Notes: generated by a model from the letters alone, not told the origin. A DNA stretch of 64,000 bases from Archangiaceae bacterium (GCA_016714225.1 JADJNS010000004.1:124001-188000), one strand, 5' to 3'. Shown: positions 8,126-18,186, numbered from the stretch's first letter. Numbers and translations are program-made.

Positions 8126-11100
8126 ATGGCCGGAAAAGTTGGGAACCCTGGTGGCGGGCTGTTCGTCGTCACGACCGTTCGCGACCGCAACGACCCGCGC
8201 TCCAAGCCCAAGTCGACCAGCCAGACGCTGAAGGTCCCCTATCAAGACGCCGATCAGCCCGGCGACGCGATGAAGGTGGTGCTGGACCAGAAGGTCCGCG
8301 ACCGCGAGGTCGTGTCGCAGGAGCGGGTCATCGTACGCAAGGTCTCGGCCCACGACGCTGCCCGGCTGGTGTGGCGCAAGAACGGCGACGAGGTCGCCAC
8401 CGAGACCCTGCACGCCGGCCAGACCTTCACCCAGGAGTACGAGGGCAAAGAGGTCGAGGTTCGCCTGTGGGACCTGGTCGACCAGTACCCCGCTGACGGC
8501 AACCCGGCCACGCTCACCGGTGAAGAGCTCGAGCGCGTGACCGAGGCGCTCGCCAATGGAGAGGATCTCGACGCCGCGCTCGCCACCGCGGTGGCCGCCG
8601 CAGCTGCCGAGCCCGTAGAGCCCGGCCCCGAGGCCGCGCTCGAGAAGCCGGTGCGCGCCAGGGCGACCGCGCTGGCCGATCAATGGTTCGAGAGCGCGCT
8701 GAAGACCGCCAACGAGCGGTGGGCCGCGAACCCCGGCGCCGAGCCGTTCGCTGACACCCTCACCAAGGTACTGAACGACGAGGCCGAGAAGGCCCACAAG
8801 CGAACCATCACCCGGCTGAAGAGAGACTTCGCCAAGGTCGACGTCGACTTCGAGAAGGTGAGCCGAGCTGGGTTCGAGCCGGCGCGACTGCTGGCCAGGG
8901 CGGCACGGGCCGAGCCCGATCTCGCGTTCTCCGAGACATTCACCCCGCCCGCCAGCCCCGAGCTGAAGCTCACCCCCACCCAGGAGGCGCTGATCTCCCA
9001 GCTCGCGCGGCTGGGCAGGGTGGGCGGCGACGAAGATCTCGCCCTGCTCAAGGCCTCGCTCGCCTGCCTCAACGAAGACCTGCTGCAGAACCTCGTCAAC
9101 GACGGGTACACCATCACCGTGGCGCGCGACAACCTCGCCTACGACGCCAACCTGGCGGGCCGAAAGATGGGCGGCGGCTCCTTCGTCGCAGACGCTGCCG
9201 ACGGCATGCACAGCATCAAGGCCGGAGAGCGCGCGATCACCGTGCGCAGCCTGATGCGCGACGGCAAGCTGGTGCTGGAGACCAACGTGCTGGTGCACGA
9301 GATCGGCCACGCGGTCGACATGGTGCTCTACGCCAAGGGCGATGACCCGCTGAACGTCGAGAAGCCGTTCGCTGACGCCTTCGCCGCCGAGCACGGCAAC
9401 TTTTCCCGCTCGTACTTCCACACCCAGCCTGAGTTCATGGCCGAGGCCTTCGCGCACTTCGCGCTCGAGCCCGACACCTTCTCGCGCAAGTTCCCGCAGA
9501 CGTACGCCGCGTTCTCGAAGCTGAAGCTGCCCACGCCGCTGGTCGACGGCGCTGCGGTGGCGAGGCTCAACCGCTCGATGATCGCGGTCGCTCCGGTCAC
9601 CGCCGACCCCGACGCCAGCAAGGCGCTCGCCGACGTCGAGCGGCTCAACCGGCCTCGCGCCGAGCAGGGCCTGCCCACCGAGCCGGTGATCTTCGAGCTC
9701 GACGGTGAGCTCGCCGCGGCCCGCGCGCTGGCCAAGCAGCTGGGCTCTGAGCTCGTGTCGCTGCGCGCTCCCCACCTCGCGCCCTTCGGCTCGGACGACG
9801 GCTTCGTCGAGGTCACCCCCGACATGCTGAGCAAGCCAGACGAGCTCTTCAACGATCTCGCCGGTGGCAAGGGCGCGGTGTTGTTCGTGAGCGACCCGTC
9901 GGCAGCGGGCCCCGGCTCGCCGTTCATGAAGGCGTACGAGGCGTTCGCCGAGCGCCAGAACGGGCTGGTTCACCTGGTGCTGGCGGGCGAGCGCGACGAC
10001 CGCAAGGCGTTCGCGAAGTACATGCCCACCACCATGCGCCGGCAGATCTCCATCGCGCCGCTCACCGAGGCGCAGATCGCAGAGCTGGTGCAGCGCGAGG
10101 TCACCAACGACGGCTACAGCCTGAGCGACGAGGCCAAGGCCGCACTGGTCGCGCGCAGCAAGGGCGGCGACTACGCCTCGGCGATGGCGCTGTGGAGCAG
10201 CATCAAGCAGACCCAGTTCGACCGGAAGACGCCGTTCGCGGCCGAGGTCGAAGCGCAGCCCAACACCGTCGGCTACGTGCTGGCCAAAGACGTCAACGAC
10301 GCCAAGGTGGCCGCCCGCCCCGACGCCTGGGGCGAGCTGCAGAAGCTGGTGGGCATGGGCAACGTGAAGTCGCGCCTGCAGCAGCTGATCAACGCGCAGG
10401 CGCTGCGCAAGCGTCGCGCCGAGCTGGGCCTGCCCGACGTCGAGCAGCGGCGGCTGAACATGATCTGGCCCGGCAACCCCGGCACCGGCAAGACCACCGT
10501 GGCGCGGCTGGTGGGGCAGATCGCGCTCGAGAAGGGCCTGATTCGCAAGAATGCCGTGGCCGAGCTGTCAGCCACCGAGCTGATGGAGAAGGGCGTGGCC
10601 GGCGCGCTGGCCGACATCAAGAAGGGCAAAGACGGAGTCGTCTTCATCGACGAGTTCCACCAGCTCGACCCCTCGAACAACTCCAAGGGCAAGCCGATCA
10701 TCGACCTGCTGGTGCCGATGCTGACCAGCCCCGAGTGGGCCGACACCATCTTCATCTTCGCCGGCTACCCCGACAAGCTGCGCGAGATGAAGGCCGCCGA
10801 CGTGGGCCTGGCCTCGCGCCTCGAAGAGGTCGCGTTCGAAGACTTCGGCCACGCCGAGCTGCAGCTGATCGCCGAGCGCGAGTTCGCCAAGACCGGCATG
10901 GTGCTCGAGCCCGCCGTGATGGACGCGTTTCTCCAGCGCGTCGATCGCCTGCAGCGCACCACCCCGTACCCCGGCAACGCGCGCGACGTGGTGAAGACCA
11001 TCGAGCAGGTGCTGGTGGTGCAGCAAGACCGGCTCTCTCAAGTCGACGACGTCGACGCGCTCACCGCCGAGGCGATGACCGAGGTGAGGCTCGAAGACGT

Positions 11101-12508
11101 GGTGGTGGCGCCCAAGTTCACCGTCGCTGAGGTGATGCAGCAGATCGACGAGCAGATCGTCGGCAACGACGAGATCAAGAGCATGCTGTGGGGGCTGGTC
11201 GGGGTGGTCGAGCGCAACAAGCAGAAGGGGTGGGACCCGCTGAAAGACGTGCCCACCGAGTTCGTGCTCGACGGGCCTGCGGGGTCGGGCAAGACCACCA
11301 TCGCGCGGCTCATCGGCCGGCTGTTCGCGGCGATGGAGATTCTGCCCAGCGACGAGGTGGTCGAGACCACCGGGGGCAAGATGGTAGGCGAGTACCTCGG
11401 CAGCTCGTCGGCGCTCACCACCCAGGAGACCTGCGAGGCGGCGCGCGGCAAGACGCTCTTCATCGATGAGATTCAGAGCATGGTGACCGCGCACGAGTTC
11501 TCCAAGCAGTCGGTGAAAGAGCTGCTCACCCAGATGGTGAACCACAAGGGCAAGTTCGTGGTGGTGGTCGCCGACTACGACTACAACGTCGACGAGTTCC
11601 TGGGCTTCGACTCGGGCGTGCCCAGCCGGTTCCGCAAGCGCGTCTCCACCGAGAAGATGTCGGCCGAGAACGCCGCGAAGCTGTTCTTGAAGCTCTCGGA
11701 CGCGCGCGGCTTCACGCTCAGCGCCCAGCTCAAGAAGGGCGTCGGCGCGCGCATGGAGAAGCTCACCGCGCTGCAGGAGTTCGCCAGCGGCCGCGACATC
11801 GAGGCGCTCGACACCAGCCTGGCCGAGGTGCAGTCGCGCGCCTTCCAGAAGGCGACGAAGGCGGGCAAGGCCGGGTCGTTCGACTGGTCGAAGATCGACG
11901 CGGCGATGCTCGACGAAGCCTTCGACATGATGGTGAAGGCGGTGGCCTCGCGGCCCAACACCCGCCGCACCCAGGACGCCAACGCCCAGGCGTTCGCCTT
12001 CGCCACCCAGACCCAGACCGCGAAGCAGGCCGACCAGGCCAGCGCCGACCCGCTCGAGCTCACCTCGCAGGAGCACAGCTTCGTCGCCACCCTCGACGCC
12101 ATCAACGCGCAGTTCGCCGACCTCGCGAACACCGACCCCGAAGAGTTCGCCCGGCAAGAGGCCGACGCGAACAGCGACTACAACAAGGCGATCGCCGCCG
12201 CGACCGGCACCACCCCCGAGGTGGCCAAGGCCACCGCCGAGCGGGTGCGGGTGAAGGTGCGCAAGCTGATCGAGGTGATGGAAAAGAAGGGCGTGCTCAA
12301 GTTCGAGTACCACTGCCCGTTCTGCGGCCAGGTGCAGAGCCACAGCTGCGGGTACTGGCCGAACTCCGAGCTGGTGAAGCCGAAGGGCTTCACCTACAGC
12401 CGCGCGTGGCTGATCGAGCACAGCCTCAAGAAGCCGTTCATGGAGATCATCTACGAGAAGAAGCAGGTCGAGCAGGTGGTCGAAGAAGACCGACCGACGG
12501 GCAGCTGA
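8126..12508 (+). CDS. Giant protein: lethal-factor-like metallopeptidase plus tandem CbbX-type AAA ATPase modules
   Basis: A 1460-aa protein; ATG 8126 has an AGGAG site 8 bases upstream. There is no signal peptide. Residues 1-110 are a beta-rich domain of unknown type; 110-300 are helical. A zinc-peptidase motif HEIGHAVD (391-398) is followed by EFMAEAFAHF with Glu436 and Glu440, the arrangement of anthrax-lethal-factor-like (gluzincin) peptidases. Residues ~550-690 look like an AAA module without a P-loop. Two intact modules follow: GNPGTGKTT (783-791) with FIDEFHQL (Asp842-Glu843), and GPAGSGKTT (1050-1058) with FIDEIQSM (Asp1114-Glu1115), both of the CbbX/SpoVK/EccA type. The C-terminus has a Cys cluster, CPFCGQVQSHSC (1397-1408). 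It is probably an ATP-driven machine linked to proteolysis. The role is unknown. Confidence 0.8.
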   Translation: MAGKVGNPGGGLFVVTTVRDRNDPRSKPKSTSQTLKVPYQDADQPGDAMKVVLDQKVRDREVVSQERVIVRKVSAHDAARLVWRKNGDEVATETLHAGQTFTQEYEGKEVEVRLWDLVDQYPADGNPATLTGEELERVTEALANGEDLDAALATAVAAAAAEPVEPGPEAALEKPVRARATALADQWFESALKTANERWAANPGAEPFADTLTKVLNDEAEKAHKRTITRLKRDFAKVDVDFEKVSRAGFEPARLLARAARAEPDLAFSETFTPPASPELKLTPTQEALISQLARLGRVGGDEDLALLKASLACLNEDLLQNLVNDGYTITVARDNLAYDANLAGRKMGGGSFVADAADGMHSIKAGERAITVRSLMRDGKLVLETNVLVHEIGHAVDMVLYAKGDDPLNVEKPFADAFAAEHGNFSRSYFHTQPEFMAEAFAHFALEPDTFSRKFPQTYAAFSKLKLPTPLVDGAAVARLNRSMIAVAPVTADPDASKALADVERLNRPRAEQGLPTEPVIFELDGELAAARALAKQLGSELVSLRAPHLAPFGSDDGFVEVTPDMLSKPDELFNDLAGGKGAVLFVSDPSAAGPGSPFMKAYEAFAERQNGLVHLVLAGERDDRKAFAKYMPTTMRRQISIAPLTEAQIAELVQREVTNDGYSLSDEAKAALVARSKGGDYASAMALWSSIKQTQFDRKTPFAAEVEAQPNTVGYVLAKDVNDAKVAARPDAWGELQKLVGMGNVKSRLQQLINAQALRKRRAELGLPDVEQRRLNMIWPGNPGTGKTTVARLVGQIALEKGLIRKNAVAELSATELMEKGVAGALADIKKGKDGVVFIDEFHQLDPSNNSKGKPIIDLLVPMLTSPEWADTIFIFAGYPDKLREMKAADVGLASRLEEVAFEDFGHAELQLIAEREFAKTGMVLEPAVMDAFLQRVDRLQRTTPYPGNARDVVKTIEQVLVVQQDRLSQVDDVDALTAEAMTEVRLEDVVVAPKFTVAEVMQQIDEQIVGNDEIKSMLWGLVGVVERNKQKGWDPLKDVPTEFVLDGPAGSGKTTIARLIGRLFAAMEILPSDEVVETTGGKMVGEYLGSSSALTTQETCEAARGKTLFIDEIQSMVTAHEFSKQSVKELLTQMVNHKGKFVVVVADYDYNVDEFLGFDSGVPSRFRKRVSTEKMSAENAAKLFLKLSDARGFTLSAQLKKGVGARMEKLTALQEFASGRDIEALDTSLAEVQSRAFQKATKAGKAGSFDWSKIDAAMLDEAFDMMVKAVASRPNTRRTQDANAQAFAFATQTQTAKQADQASADPLELTSQEHSFVATLDAINAQFADLANTDPEEFARQEADANSDYNKAIAAATGTTPEVAKATAERVRVKVRKLIEVMEKKGVLKFEYHCPFCGQVQSHSCGYWPNSELVKPKGFTYSRAWLIEHSLKKPFMEIIYEKKQVEQVVEEDRPTGS

Positions 12509-12510
12509 CG

Positions 12511-12700
12511 CTCTAGATAGGCGAACCGCTAATCGTGCCGTAGCGAGGCAGCCGTCGGCCGGCACCGAGGCGGGCGCCCGAGGAACGAGCAGCGCAACGC
12601 GTGCTGGTGGCCCGTCGAGCAGCGCAGAGAACGAGGCCGCCCGCAGCAGGTAGGTCGCGGCTGCCGCAGTAGGCAGGATTAGCGGTTCGCCTATCTAGAG
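12511..12700. repeat. 190-bp element with perfect 24-bp terminal inverted repeats (MITE-like)
   Basis: 12511-12534 (starting ctctagataggcgaaccgct) is the exact reverse complement of 12677-12700. Imperfect complementarity continues inward (left tgccgtagcgaggcagccg, right arm tgcctactgcggcagccg). It fills the space between two convergent genes, and the right repeat contains the TAG stop (12695-12697) of the minus-strand gene. No coding frame and no clear target-site duplication are seen. It could be a miniature inverted-repeat transposable element, or a very large bidirectional terminator. Confidence 0.75.
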
Positions 12701-13096
12701 GTCGGCCGGCTCGAAGCGCAGCGGGAAGATCTGCCGGAGCTCGGCCGGCGGCTCGGGCAGCAGGGTGGCGCCGATCAGCTTGCCCGCCTGCCGGCCACCT
12801 TCGCGGCACTTCGCGGCGGCGAGGCCGAGCGCACGCAAGAACTGCGGGCTCGGCTTCACCGGCAGGAGCACCAGCAGGTGGCCCTCGGCCCCCGACCAGG
12901 CGGTGAGCGGCGCGGTCGAGGGCAGCACCCGGGCGTCGAGCACCGTGAGGCGACCCAGCGCGGCCTCGAGCTTCACCCGCACCGCCCGCGCGAAGGCGCC
13001 GGGGCCGCAGATCAGCGCGGGCAGGGTGGTGCGACTCAAGCTGTCGAGCGGGCGGAGTGAAGTCTTCGCCGGCAGCCGCAGCTTCAGAGCCTTCAC
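12695..13096 (-). CDS. Small hypothetical protein coupled to the giant repeat/AAA gene
   Basis: A 133-aa protein whose ATG (13096) overlaps the stop of the 1697-aa gene (ATGA). It is basic in the N-terminal 20 residues (MKALKLRLPAKTSLRPLDSL) and then has an alpha/beta pattern with hydrophobic strands (LPALICGPGAFARAV, GHLLVLLPVKPS). No motif is recognised. Translational coupling suggests it works with the giant protein. The last codons lie inside the right inverted repeat of the 190-bp element, so that insertion may have replaced its original C-terminus. Confidence 0.6.
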   Translation of the reverse strand: MKALKLRLPAKTSLRPLDSLSRTTLPALICGPGAFARAVRVKLEAALGRLTVLDARVLPSTAPLTAWSGAEGHLLVLLPVKPSPQFLRALGLAAAKCREGGRQAGKLIGATLLPEPPAELRQIFPLRFEPADL

Positions 13097-16000
13097 TCTG
13101 CCAGCTCGATCGCCCTCTTCCGCACCGCGTCCGAGTCGCCGGAGCCGGCGAAAGAGCGCTTCACCGCCTCGAGGTACGCCGCCCCCAGGCCGGCCTCACC
13201 TTGGAGCTCGGCCACCAATTGCACGGCGCCGGCCAGCTGCTGGAACCCGAGCTGCGAGCCCTCTCTGGCGCTGAGCTCGTCGAAGAGGCGACCCAGGGTC
13301 TCGGCGACCGGCTCGGGCACCTTCCACCGCTTGCCCAGGCCGACCGCGAGCGGCACCGCGTCGCCGCTGCCCTCGAACGGGGGCACCGCGACCGCGGTCA
13401 AAGGCAGCGCCCCCAGCGCGTCGGCCGAGCGCGCCTCGACGACCAGGCGGCCGCCGAGCCGCTGGCTCGCGTCGGCGAGCGCCGCGCGCGCCTCGGGCGA
13501 GGCGAGCTCGACGCCTGAGACGGTAATCAGGGCCTTGGCGGGAGCGTCACTTAGCGCCTGGAGGCCGCCCTCGGCGTCGAGCGCGACCGGGTGGCTCTGA
13601 AGGCCCGACAGCCGCGCGCACTCGGCGGCGATCGAGCTCTTGCCGCTCGAGGGGGGGCCGACCAGCGCCAGCGGCTCACCCAGGCTGAGCGCCTTGGCGG
13701 CGCGGTAGAGGGCGGCGTCGAGCCGGGGCGTCGAGACCAGGCGGCTCAACGCGTTCGTCGGCCCGAAGCTCAGGTCACCGACGGTGAGGGCCTTCGAGCC
13801 CTCGGCGCGGCGCGGCGCAGGTTCGGCCGGCAGCGCGCCCAGCAGCGGGTCGGCGAGGGCGTCGAAGTGGGCCCGCGCCCCGTCGGCCAGCCGGCCGGCG
13901 TAGAGCTCGCCGACCTCGCGGCGCAGCAGCTCGGCTTCGCTGAGCGCGCTCTTGGCCTTCACCGCAGCGGCGACGCGGCGCGCCACCCGCTCGGCGTCGA
14001 GGGCGCGCGGGGCCCAGCCCTCGGCGTCGAGCTGGCCCACCGCGACCTCGTCGGTGACGGCGGCGTGGAGCCGGGCGAGGTTCTGCAGCGTCTTGGGCTC
14101 GAGCTTGAGCTTGAGCTTCTCGAGCCGCTGCACCAGCTCTTTGTTCGAGCCCGACCGGGCGCGCACGCTGCGCAGCCCTGCCAGGTGCCCCGCGGGAGAG
14201 GGGCCGCGCGCGGTCGACGACACCACCAGGCGGAAGTCGGGAGAGGTCTCGTGGGGCTCGCGGCCCGGCAGGGTGAGGCGGCGCTTCGCGTCGAGCAGGT
14301 TCGCCACCGCGTCGAGCACCTCGGGTGCGGCCGCCTCGGCGTGGGTGAGGTGGAGCAGGGCACCCTCGCGGGCGGCGACCTGGAGCAGCCGCGAGCCGGG
14401 AGGAACCAGCAGCTGCCTCGGCCGGGCGATGCGCGAGAGGTCGAGCTCGAGGTAGGGGGCCTTGGTCGACGCGGCGTGGTGCCGCACCAGGGCTTCGGGG
14501 TTGGCCGCGGCCGGCCCTTCGAGCAGCACCGGGCGGCGATCTTTGAGCGCGGTGCCCAGCCGCTTGAGGTTGTCGTCGGCGCCCGCCTCGTCGGGGAGCG
14601 GCGCGCGGGCGACCGCCAGCCGCTGCGCATGCAGCTCGCCGTCGGCCACCTGGGCCTCGGGCGCGTCGCGCCGCAGCGGCTCGCCGCCGGCCGCCGCCTC
14701 GAGCTCGACCTCGCCCAGCGGAGCGACCTTCTGCAGGTCCGCCTGGTACAGCTGACCCAAGGCCAGCTCGGCGAGCGTCTCGGGGCTGCTCAGCTCGCTG
14801 CCGGCGCGAATGCGCTCGAGCAGGGCGGCCTCGGCGGCGGGCCGCGCTGCGGGCGCAGCGTGCAGCACGTCGGCGACCGCGCGGTTCAACTGCGCGGTGG
14901 TGTCGGCGTCGAGCTCGGCCAGCGCCGCGGGAGACGCCAGGGCGCGCAGCACCTGGGGGTCGAGCTCGCGCTTGCCGACCAGCTCTTTGAGCAGCGCCGC
15001 CGAGCGCTCTACCGTCACGTCTCGGCCACCCAGCGCGATGCGCCCCAGCAGGGCGCTCACGAAGCTCGGCTCGTCGAGGCGGCCGCGCGCCTGGTTGAGT
15101 CGCGCGCGGGTGAGCCCGCCCTCGAGGAGCTCGAGGCGAAGCCCCAGGGTGCCGAAGTCGGGCTCGCGACGCTCGGCGGTGGGTACCAGATCGGCGCACG
15201 CGAACCCCAGCTCGGGCCCGTTCAAGCTCGAGAGCTTCTCGGCGTACCCGGCCCAGGTGGTGGCCTGTTCGCGGGTGTAACCGAAGGCCTCGAGGCGCGG
15301 GGCCACCTCACCGGCCGCCACCTTCATGGTCAGCCCGGTGAGCACCGCCGCGGCGCCCAGGTGCGGCCAGCCCGCCAGCGCGGCCTCGAGCTGGGCGGCG
15401 CGCTGGTTCTCGGGGAAGGCCTGCAGGTCGACCGGCTCGAGGCGGCCTTCGGTGCGCGCCTGCACCAGCGGGCCGACCAGCTCGTGGAGCTCGTGGGTGG
15501 GCTCGCCTTCGAACAACAGCCGCAGCGCGGCGTACAGGCGCTCGACGTCGTGCGCCTCAGCGGCCGGGTCGAGCAGCTCGAGGTCTTCGGCGATGGCGGT
15601 GCGGGATGCGAGCGCGGCCTCGAGGTCGACGCGCCGCTCGGCGATGCGGGCGGCGAGGGTGACCACGCCCGTTTGGGTCTTCACCTTCACGTCGGAGAGC
15701 GAGACGCCCGCTGCGACGGCCAGGCGCTGAAGGTGCGGCACCGCCTCGTCGCTGGCGGCCAGGTCGGTCAGCGGGCCCTGCGAGAGGAACCAGCGGGCCT
15801 CTTCCTGGGCCTGGCACCCGGGCATCAGCTCGATGGCCCGGGCGAAGAAGGCGAAGACGCGCACGTCGCCGAAGTCTTCGAGCATCGACTCGACGTCGCT
15901 GAAGTCGCCGCCCTCGTTTCGCAGCGCGCGGTCGCGCACTTCGAAGATGCGGGGGTCGCGGTTGTCCCAATAGTCGGCGAGGTCTTCGGCAGCGTCCCGG

Positions 16001-18186
16001 CCCAGCTCTCCCGGCAGCGAGGCGTCGCGGTCGCGGCGGGCGGGCACCCGCGCCTCGGCGCCCTGCTCGACGCGCAGTCGCGCCTCGGCGGCCCGCACGA
16101 AGGTGGGGTGCTGCATCAGCGAGGCGCCGTCAGCGGCGTAGAGCTCGAACGCCGAGAAGCGGGAGCGGCGCACCAACCCGCTCAGGCGGCCGCAGAACTC
16201 GGGGTCGGCGAGCAGCGCGGGAGGAATCGAGCGGGTGTACCCGTCGAGATTGCCGGAGATGAGGTCGACGCCCCGGTCGACCGAGCGGGCGAGCACCTTG
16301 AGCAGACCCTGGTGCCACTTCTCGTCGGCACTGACCGGGCCGAGCGCTGCGGCAGCGCCGTTGCCCCAGTTGTAGGTCAGGTGGGCCAGACCCGAGTCGT
16401 CGATCGCGAACGCCGAGGGGTCGCCTCGTTGCACCTTGGCGGCCAGCTCGTTGCGGCTGAGCTTGCCGCGCCCCACCGGGCGCTGGGTGAGCGGGGGCAG
16501 AGTCGGCGCGGGGCGCAGCGCGCCGGCAGAGAGCTCGGAGAGCGGCGTATCGCCCAGGTAGAGGTCGCCCAGGTCCCAACCCATGGCTTCGGCGAGGCGC
16601 CGCGCGGCGACCGCCGCTCGAGGTGTCTCGGGCAGCTGATTCAGCGCACCCTGGAGGTCGCGGCAGGTGACGTTCAGGCCCAGCTCTTTCGAGCGGGCAA
16701 ACAGGTTCAAGGTGCCGATCTTGAATTCGGGAGACCCGATGTGGATCCACCCTGAGAGATCATTGCCGAGCCCCCACTGCGTCCACATGCGGGTGAGGGT
16801 CTCGTCGTCGACCTGGTGTGCGCTGGGGTCGCTGCGGTTCAGCGCGTTCCAGAAGTTCTGGTAGCCGCCGTCGCGCGCGAAGGTGTGCACGTCGCCCAGG
16901 CGCTGACCCTGGCGATCGGGCGCGGGCACTGCCGCGGCCTCGAGCGGCGACCCGCCGAGCTCGAGCTCGGCGGGAGAGATGTCGAACGCGCGCAGCGCCC
17001 GGCCCACCAGGGCGACCGCGGCGGGGTCGTCTCGGGTGAGCCCGTGGTTGTCGACGAAGGTCTGCAAGTCGACCAGCTCGATCTGCAGCCCCAGGTCGAG
17101 CTCGGCGCCGCGGGTGACCAGCCGCAGCGCGTCGAGGGCCACGCCGTCGTCGGCGTTCTCGAGGTCCTCGACGCCGGTCGAGTATCCCCAGGTCTGGTAG
17201 TACGCCCGCACCGAGGAGTCGTCGAGCTGCAGGCCGGCCCGGTCGCCTTCGGTGAGGCTGCTCCAGATGCCGTGGCCGCCGTTGTCGCCGAGGCGGTTCA
17301 ACTTGCCGATCTCGGCCTCGGGCTCGAGCTTCGCGCCGCTGCGCCCCGACCGGCTCTGCGAGAGCGGCAGGCCGTGAAACATCAGCTCGGCGGGCTTTAC
17401 TTCGAAGGCACGCGCCAGCCGCAGCATCACGTCGCGCCCGGTGGCGGTGTCGGGCATCGAGTCGGCCACGGCGCGCCAGTCGGTGACCCCGACACCCCCG
17501 TGGCCGAGCTCTTTGGCGCGCGCGTAGAGGCGGGCCACGGCGATCATGAAGTCGCCCGTGAGCCCGGCGTTGTCGCTCAGCTCCTTCGACCAGTGGGCGC
17601 CGAAGTCGAGGCGCTCGACGCTGGCGTCCGACAGCTCGAGCGCGTGGGGGTTCGCGGCCCAGTAGCTGGCGGTGACGCGCTCGGGAGCCAGGTCGCGGTG
17701 ACCCAGCTCGCCGGCCGCCTCGCCGGCCACGCTGGCGCCTGCTCCCAGCACCGCGCTGTCGCGCACCCGGGTGAGCTCGGCCGGCACCGATACGCCTTGC
17801 ACGAAGCGCTCGACGCCGGCGAAGGCCTGCGGCACCTGCTCGGCCACCGCCTTGGCGAGCTGCAGCGACGGGTAGTAGTTGCGCAGCGAGCTGGCCGCGT
17901 CGAGGTCGCCGGCGACCCGCCACCCGAAGGTGAGGCCGCCGCGCTCACCGCGCAAGAGCTCGAGGGTCTGCTTGCCCGCGTCGAGGCGCTTGCCCTCGCT
18001 GGGGTGGGCATCGGGGTGAACCTCGATGACGCCGCCCTGAAGGTAGACGTCACCGGGCGTGGGCTCGACCGCCGCGTCGACCTGCGCCGCGGCCTTCGCG
18101 GCCCCGGGGCGGGCGACCTGCGCGCGAGTCGCCTTGACCGGAGTCGTCGTTGCGCCGGGAGTACCGCGGTTGACGGTTCGTGCCAT
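13093..18186 (-). CDS. Giant protein: tandem ~125-residue repeats plus dynein/MoxR-like ATPase modules
   Basis: A 1697-aa protein; I chose ATG 18186 (MARTVNRGTPGATTTPVKAT), 11 bases after the previous stop, since the frame upstream overlaps that gene. There is no signal peptide. Residues ~170-275, 297-415, 429-545 and 573-690 are diverged copies of one unit. Its pattern is a Trp-containing start, DPSA/DDS, Y/W-G, AR-ELGL, a helical part and a PAEL-x-LGG-PL end. A fifth, weaker copy may lie near 720-800. A long helical region follows. The C-terminus has two ATPase-like modules: about 1200-1400 with a P-loop lacking Lys (GPAAANPE, near 1224), and about 1480-1697 with a good P-loop GPPSSGKSS (1510-1518). 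The layout recalls midasin/MoxR-type multi-module ATPases. The function is unknown. Confidence 0.75.
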   Translation of the reverse strand: MARTVNRGTPGATTTPVKATRAQVARPGAAKAAAQVDAAVEPTPGDVYLQGGVIEVHPDAHPSEGKRLDAGKQTLELLRGERGGLTFGWRVAGDLDAASSLRNYYPSLQLAKAVAEQVPQAFAGVERFVQGVSVPAELTRVRDSAVLGAGASVAGEAAGELGHRDLAPERVTASYWAANPHALELSDASVERLDFGAHWSKELSDNAGLTGDFMIAVARLYARAKELGHGGVGVTDWRAVADSMPDTATGRDVMLRLARAFEVKPAELMFHGLPLSQSRSGRSGAKLEPEAEIGKLNRLGDNGGHGIWSSLTEGDRAGLQLDDSSVRAYYQTWGYSTGVEDLENADDGVALDALRLVTRGAELDLGLQIELVDLQTFVDNHGLTRDDPAAVALVGRALRAFDISPAELELGGSPLEAAAVPAPDRQGQRLGDVHTFARDGGYQNFWNALNRSDPSAHQVDDETLTRMWTQWGLGNDLSGWIHIGSPEFKIGTLNLFARSKELGLNVTCRDLQGALNQLPETPRAAVAARRLAEAMGWDLGDLYLGDTPLSELSAGALRPAPTLPPLTQRPVGRGKLSRNELAAKVQRGDPSAFAIDDSGLAHLTYNWGNGAAAALGPVSADEKWHQGLLKVLARSVDRGVDLISGNLDGYTRSIPPALLADPEFCGRLSGLVRRSRFSAFELYAADGASLMQHPTFVRAAEARLRVEQGAEARVPARRDRDASLPGELGRDAAEDLADYWDNRDPRIFEVRDRALRNEGGDFSDVESMLEDFGDVRVFAFFARAIELMPGCQAQEEARWFLSQGPLTDLAASDEAVPHLQRLAVAAGVSLSDVKVKTQTGVVTLAARIAERRVDLEAALASRTAIAEDLELLDPAAEAHDVERLYAALRLLFEGEPTHELHELVGPLVQARTEGRLEPVDLQAFPENQRAAQLEAALAGWPHLGAAAVLTGLTMKVAAGEVAPRLEAFGYTREQATTWAGYAEKLSSLNGPELGFACADLVPTAERREPDFGTLGLRLELLEGGLTRARLNQARGRLDEPSFVSALLGRIALGGRDVTVERSAALLKELVGKRELDPQVLRALASPAALAELDADTTAQLNRAVADVLHAAPAARPAAEAALLERIRAGSELSSPETLAELALGQLYQADLQKVAPLGEVELEAAAGGEPLRRDAPEAQVADGELHAQRLAVARAPLPDEAGADDNLKRLGTALKDRRPVLLEGPAAANPEALVRHHAASTKAPYLELDLSRIARPRQLLVPPGSRLLQVAAREGALLHLTHAEAAAPEVLDAVANLLDAKRRLTLPGREPHETSPDFRLVVSSTARGPSPAGHLAGLRSVRARSGSNKELVQRLEKLKLKLEPKTLQNLARLHAAVTDEVAVGQLDAEGWAPRALDAERVARRVAAAVKAKSALSEAELLRREVGELYAGRLADGARAHFDALADPLLGALPAEPAPRRAEGSKALTVGDLSFGPTNALSRLVSTPRLDAALYRAAKALSLGEPLALVGPPSSGKSSIAAECARLSGLQSHPVALDAEGGLQALSDAPAKALITVSGVELASPEARAALADASQRLGGRLVVEARSADALGALPLTAVAVPPFEGSGDAVPLAVGLGKRWKVPEPVAETLGRLFDELSAREGSQLGFQQLAGAVQLVAELQGEAGLGAAYLEAVKRSFAGSGDSDAVRKRAIELAE

